Origin: Brassica napus
Lineage: Eukaryota; Streptophyta; Magnoliopsida; Brassicales; Brassicaceae
Length of the DNA stretch: 64,000 nucleotides
Assembly (NCBI RefSeq): GCF_020379485.1
Contig: NC_063436.1
Span: 26,472,423 to 26,536,422 of the forward strand
Direction: 5' to 3'
Part shown: positions 61,601 to 64,000 of the stretch, in pieces
Layout of the letters: each line of letters starts with the position of its first letter
Numbering within the stretch: position 1 is the stretch's first letter
Program-made: the position numbers and the translations under genes
The notes under the pieces: model-generated
What the model was told of the DNA's origin: nothing
The model's database searches: none
What the model saw: the letters and a program-made list of their open reading frames with translations, nothing else

Positions 61601-62761
61601 GCTGGCTTTGTTGATTCTGATAAACCAACTCATGTTTGCAAACTGCGTAAAGCTCTATATGGCCTTAAACAGGCACCAAGGGCTTGGTACCAGGAGCTTC
61701 GGTCCTTTCTTCTTGACTCTGGCTTCACCAACTCACTTTCAGATGCCTCTTTATTCATCCTTAAACATCCAGATGTCACACTCTACGTTTTGGTTTATGT
61801 CGACGACATTGTCGTAACCGGTAACCAACCTGCAGCTGTTGAAACATTCATTCAACGTCTGGGTGCTCGTTTCTTTCTCAAGGACTTAGGCTCTCTAAGC
61901 TACTTTCTGGGAATTGAAGCGCATCGCACTGGTGAAGGACTTCTCCTTACTTAACAGAAGTACATCATTGATTTGTTGGCTTGCAACAATTTGCTTGACG
62001 CTAATCCAGTTTCAACTCCGATGGCTTCTAATTGTCACCTGCAACTCACCTCTGGAACACCTCTTGATGATGGTCGTGAGTACCGCACCCTTGTTGGAAG
62101 CCTGCAGTATCTCCACTTCACCAGACCAGATGTCGCCTTTGCCGTGAACAAGCTGTCACAGTTCATGCATCGACCAACGGATGAACACTGGATAGCAGCT
62201 AAACGTGTTCTTCGTTATCTCTCTGGCACTCGCAATCAAGGCATATTTCTTCGACGCAACAACACTCCGAACATTCATGCCTTCTCTGACTCTGACTGGT
62301 CCGGCAATCGGGACGATTACACGTCAACAGGAGCGTACATTTTTTATCTTGGCTCTCATCCGATGGTCTGGTCTTCTAAGAAACAAAAGACTGTTGCCCG
62401 TTCCTCCACTGAGGCTGAGTACAGGTCAGTAGCAGACACCGCAGCTGAAGTCTGTTGGGTGTCTTATCTCATGTCTGAATTGGGCATCACATCTTCGTCT
62501 CAACCTGTCATCTTTTGTGACAATGTGGGAGCTACCTATCTTGCGGCAAACCCTGTTTTTCACTCACGGATGAAGCATGTCGCGCTTGACTATCATTTCG
62601 TTCGTCAGATGGTTCAGTCCAAGTTTCTTCGAGTAACTCATGTCTCATCTAAAGATCAGTTGGCTGACGCTCTCACTAAACCGCTGCCACGTCTGCGTCT
62701 ACAACAACTTAGTTCCAAGATTGGGCTCTCTACCGGTCGCTCATCTTGCGGGGGCGTATAG
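58657..62761 (+). pseudogene. gag-pol of Copia element 2 (broken)
   Basis: Gag begins MDSSSSSITTHA, contains the retrotran_gag-type region and the zinc knuckle CQACGTQGHSAKYC. Pol follows: protease SSWLLDSGSTHHIT, integrase zinc finger HSRLGHPSVATL with LLCNAC, core YSDVWTSP and YSDNGGEYN, then reverse transcriptase with YVDDIVVTG, and RNase H with DSDWSG and [12 protein letters not shown]. Two defects are visible: a frame change in gag near 59035-59045, and an in-frame TAA at 61952-61954 between RT and RNase H. Integrase and RT are otherwise continuous. It belongs to a different family from element 1, with unrelated LTRs and gag. Confidence 0.93.
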
Positions 62762-62932
62762 AAGATAAGTATAGGAACATTATAGCTCCTTGTATATAGG
62801 AGGATCTTGTATATGGTTAGAGTATATACTCTGTAGATAAGCTCTAGAGATCCTACGTGATCTCCTCTCTCTTGTATATATATTGTACTCCTTTCTCTTA
62901 TCAATATAACACAACCTTCACATCTCTCTACA
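62757..62932 (+). repeat. 3' LTR of Copia element 2
   Basis: 176 bp; differs from the 5' LTR at the sixth base (A for G) and once near position 62868 (C for T). Confidence 0.94.
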
Positions 62933-62937
62933 CAAAA

Positions 62938-63954
62938 TATAGATAATTCAAAAAATGGCACAAGACACTACTAAAATATTAACTCATCCATCCAAGATCA
63001 ATTAACTGCATCATATACCCCAAAAGAAGAAACAAAAAAAGTTTGAACTTATCTTCTAGATTATGATTATCCTACTAACTCTATAAATACTTAAGTATTC
63101 TTCCTCCTTAGAAAATCTCATTAACGAAAGCAGAAGCAGAGGTAATAGATTTATGCTCTCTATTTTCTTTTAGAAAAAGTTAATTTCTATAGCTGACCAG
63201 TTATGGCGTGCAAATAGACGTGGTACACAACGCCTATAGTTGTTAATTCTTTATTATGTTTTAATATTCGTTTTGTGTTTTACTGTGTGGTGAGCAAAGA
63301 TCAGTTTTCAAAAGTGGAGTTAACTTGTATTAGAAGTTTAAAATTTGGTTTCATTGTGCGTGTATTTTAATACTAGTTATATTCCACTTTAAAATATGAA
63401 AACACATGTTCATCTCTTTTTTTTACCATTCATGTTTACTTTTTGTTCAATTCTTCTTTTTTATTTTTCCACTTTATTCAATTTTTTTTTCAATTCAATT
63501 CAGTAAATGAAATTTTGTTCTAACTTTTTTTTCATTCATTTCATCTTCTACAGAGTCACCAATTAAAGACAGTTTGAGGGAACAGAAGGCGCAAAGGAAA
63601 AATTTAACAAGATACGACCAAGAACCAATATGGGCCCGTTGAAATAACTTGTATTTTAGTTTGGGCCTATCTTAGTTGCCAAAAAGGGGTGCGATCATAC
63701 ACTTCACAAATGTAGGACCCATACCAACATGTGCCGAAGATAGGCCTGAATCCGCAAGAATTAACCTCGGCCACATAACAGAGGGACTTCTGCTTGCGTC
63801 TTATGCAAAACGACTGTATCCGCGTCCTTTACTTTCCAAAAAATAAATATTTTTCTTCTTGAAGAGATTACACCTTATCCAATTATTGGTTGCATTAGGA
63901 GAAGCCAAATTTTCTTTGTGTCTCTGAGCTGTGTATCGAGCTACATCTCCTTCA
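62938..63954. other. ACP4 upstream region
   Basis: A core-promoter-like CTATAAATACTT at 63081, then at 63143 a donor-like AGGTAATAG and at about 63553 an acceptor-like CTACAG, so a spliced leader or a separate non-coding transcript is possible. GGGCCC and TGGGCCTA motifs (about 63631 and 63663) lie about 300 bp before the ACP4 start. Confidence 0.45.
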
Positions 63955-64000
63955 ATGGCTTCCCTATCAACCAGTTCTCTAAGCTTCAAAGCTCCCTCCA
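63955..64000 (+). CDS. ACP4: Acyl carrier protein 4, chloroplast (partial, 5' end only)
   Basis: Only the first 15 codons fall inside the window: MASLSTSSLSFKAPS. This Ser-rich start is that of a chloroplast transit peptide and matches the beginning of Arabidopsis ACP4 (At4g25050) as I remember it. ACP4 carries the growing acyl chain on a phosphopantetheine arm in plastid fatty-acid synthesis and is the main leaf isoform. The functional domain lies beyond the window, so the call rests on these few residues plus gene order: it directly follows the CASP-like gene corresponding to At4g25040. Confidence 0.85.
   Translation, partial: MASLSTSSLSFKAPS

Larger units (their letters stand above)
58414..62932 (+). 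mobile_element. Ty1/copia LTR retrotransposon 2
   Basis: 4,519 bp flanked by CAAAA (58409-58413 and 62933-62937). LTRs of 176 bp starting TATAGGAGATAAG/TATAGAAGATAAG and ending CATCTCTCTACA, with two differences between them. Primer-binding site TGGTATCAGAGCG at 58590. G-rich polypurine tract TGCGGGGGCG before the 3' LTR. The domain order is that of copia. Confidence 0.94.

Overview
This is a stretch of plant nuclear DNA from a Brassicaceae species, most likely Brassica or a close relative. The genes have short GT-AG introns, the spacers are AT-rich and full of transposable elements, and the proteins closely resemble Arabidopsis ones. As far as I can recall Arabidopsis, the gene order follows the chromosome 4 segment At4g24840 to At4g25050: COG2, snurportin, a DUF579 protein, SEC61 gamma, HVA22D, MORC7, MUB3, SWEET14, an At4g25030-like protein, a CASP-like protein and ACP4. 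These locus names are from memory and were not searched.

Layout. The first 31 kb is gene-rich: COG2 (minus, cut by the window start), snurportin (plus), DUF579 (minus), SEC61 gamma (minus), a small tail-anchored protein (plus), RPL7A (plus), HVA22D (plus), MORC7 (plus), MUB3 (minus) and SWEET14 (minus). RPL7A looks out of place relative to Arabidopsis. Apart from one 2.9-kb Helitron, mostly small elements interrupt this part: Helitrons, MULE-type, Tourist, Stowaway and hAT-like elements. The 31-37 kb region is a gene-poor spacer.

From 37 kb to 56 kb lies a mosaic of duplication and transposition. The intact At4g25030-like gene is followed by two degenerate copies of its last exon plus downstream DNA. 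One copy carries a short two-exon gene for a secreted cysteine-rich, defensin-like peptide and is interrupted by two Helitrons; one of these holds a spliceable three-exon reading frame of unknown origin. The other copy is split by a very young Copia retrotransposon whose two LTRs look identical. The last part has a CASP-like gene, a second Copia element (LTRs differ at two positions) and the first codons of plastid ACP4.

The genes do not form a pathway. They are ordinary plant genes for Golgi tethering, snRNP import, cell-wall polysaccharide, ER translocation, translation, stress response, silencing, ubiquitin-fold signalling, sugar export and fatty-acid synthesis. The less ordinary signals are in the mobile DNA: two Helitrons with tandemly multiplied 5' ends, a Helitron-borne open gene, and the small cysteine-rich peptide gene. 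I did not find a clearly new multi-gene system.
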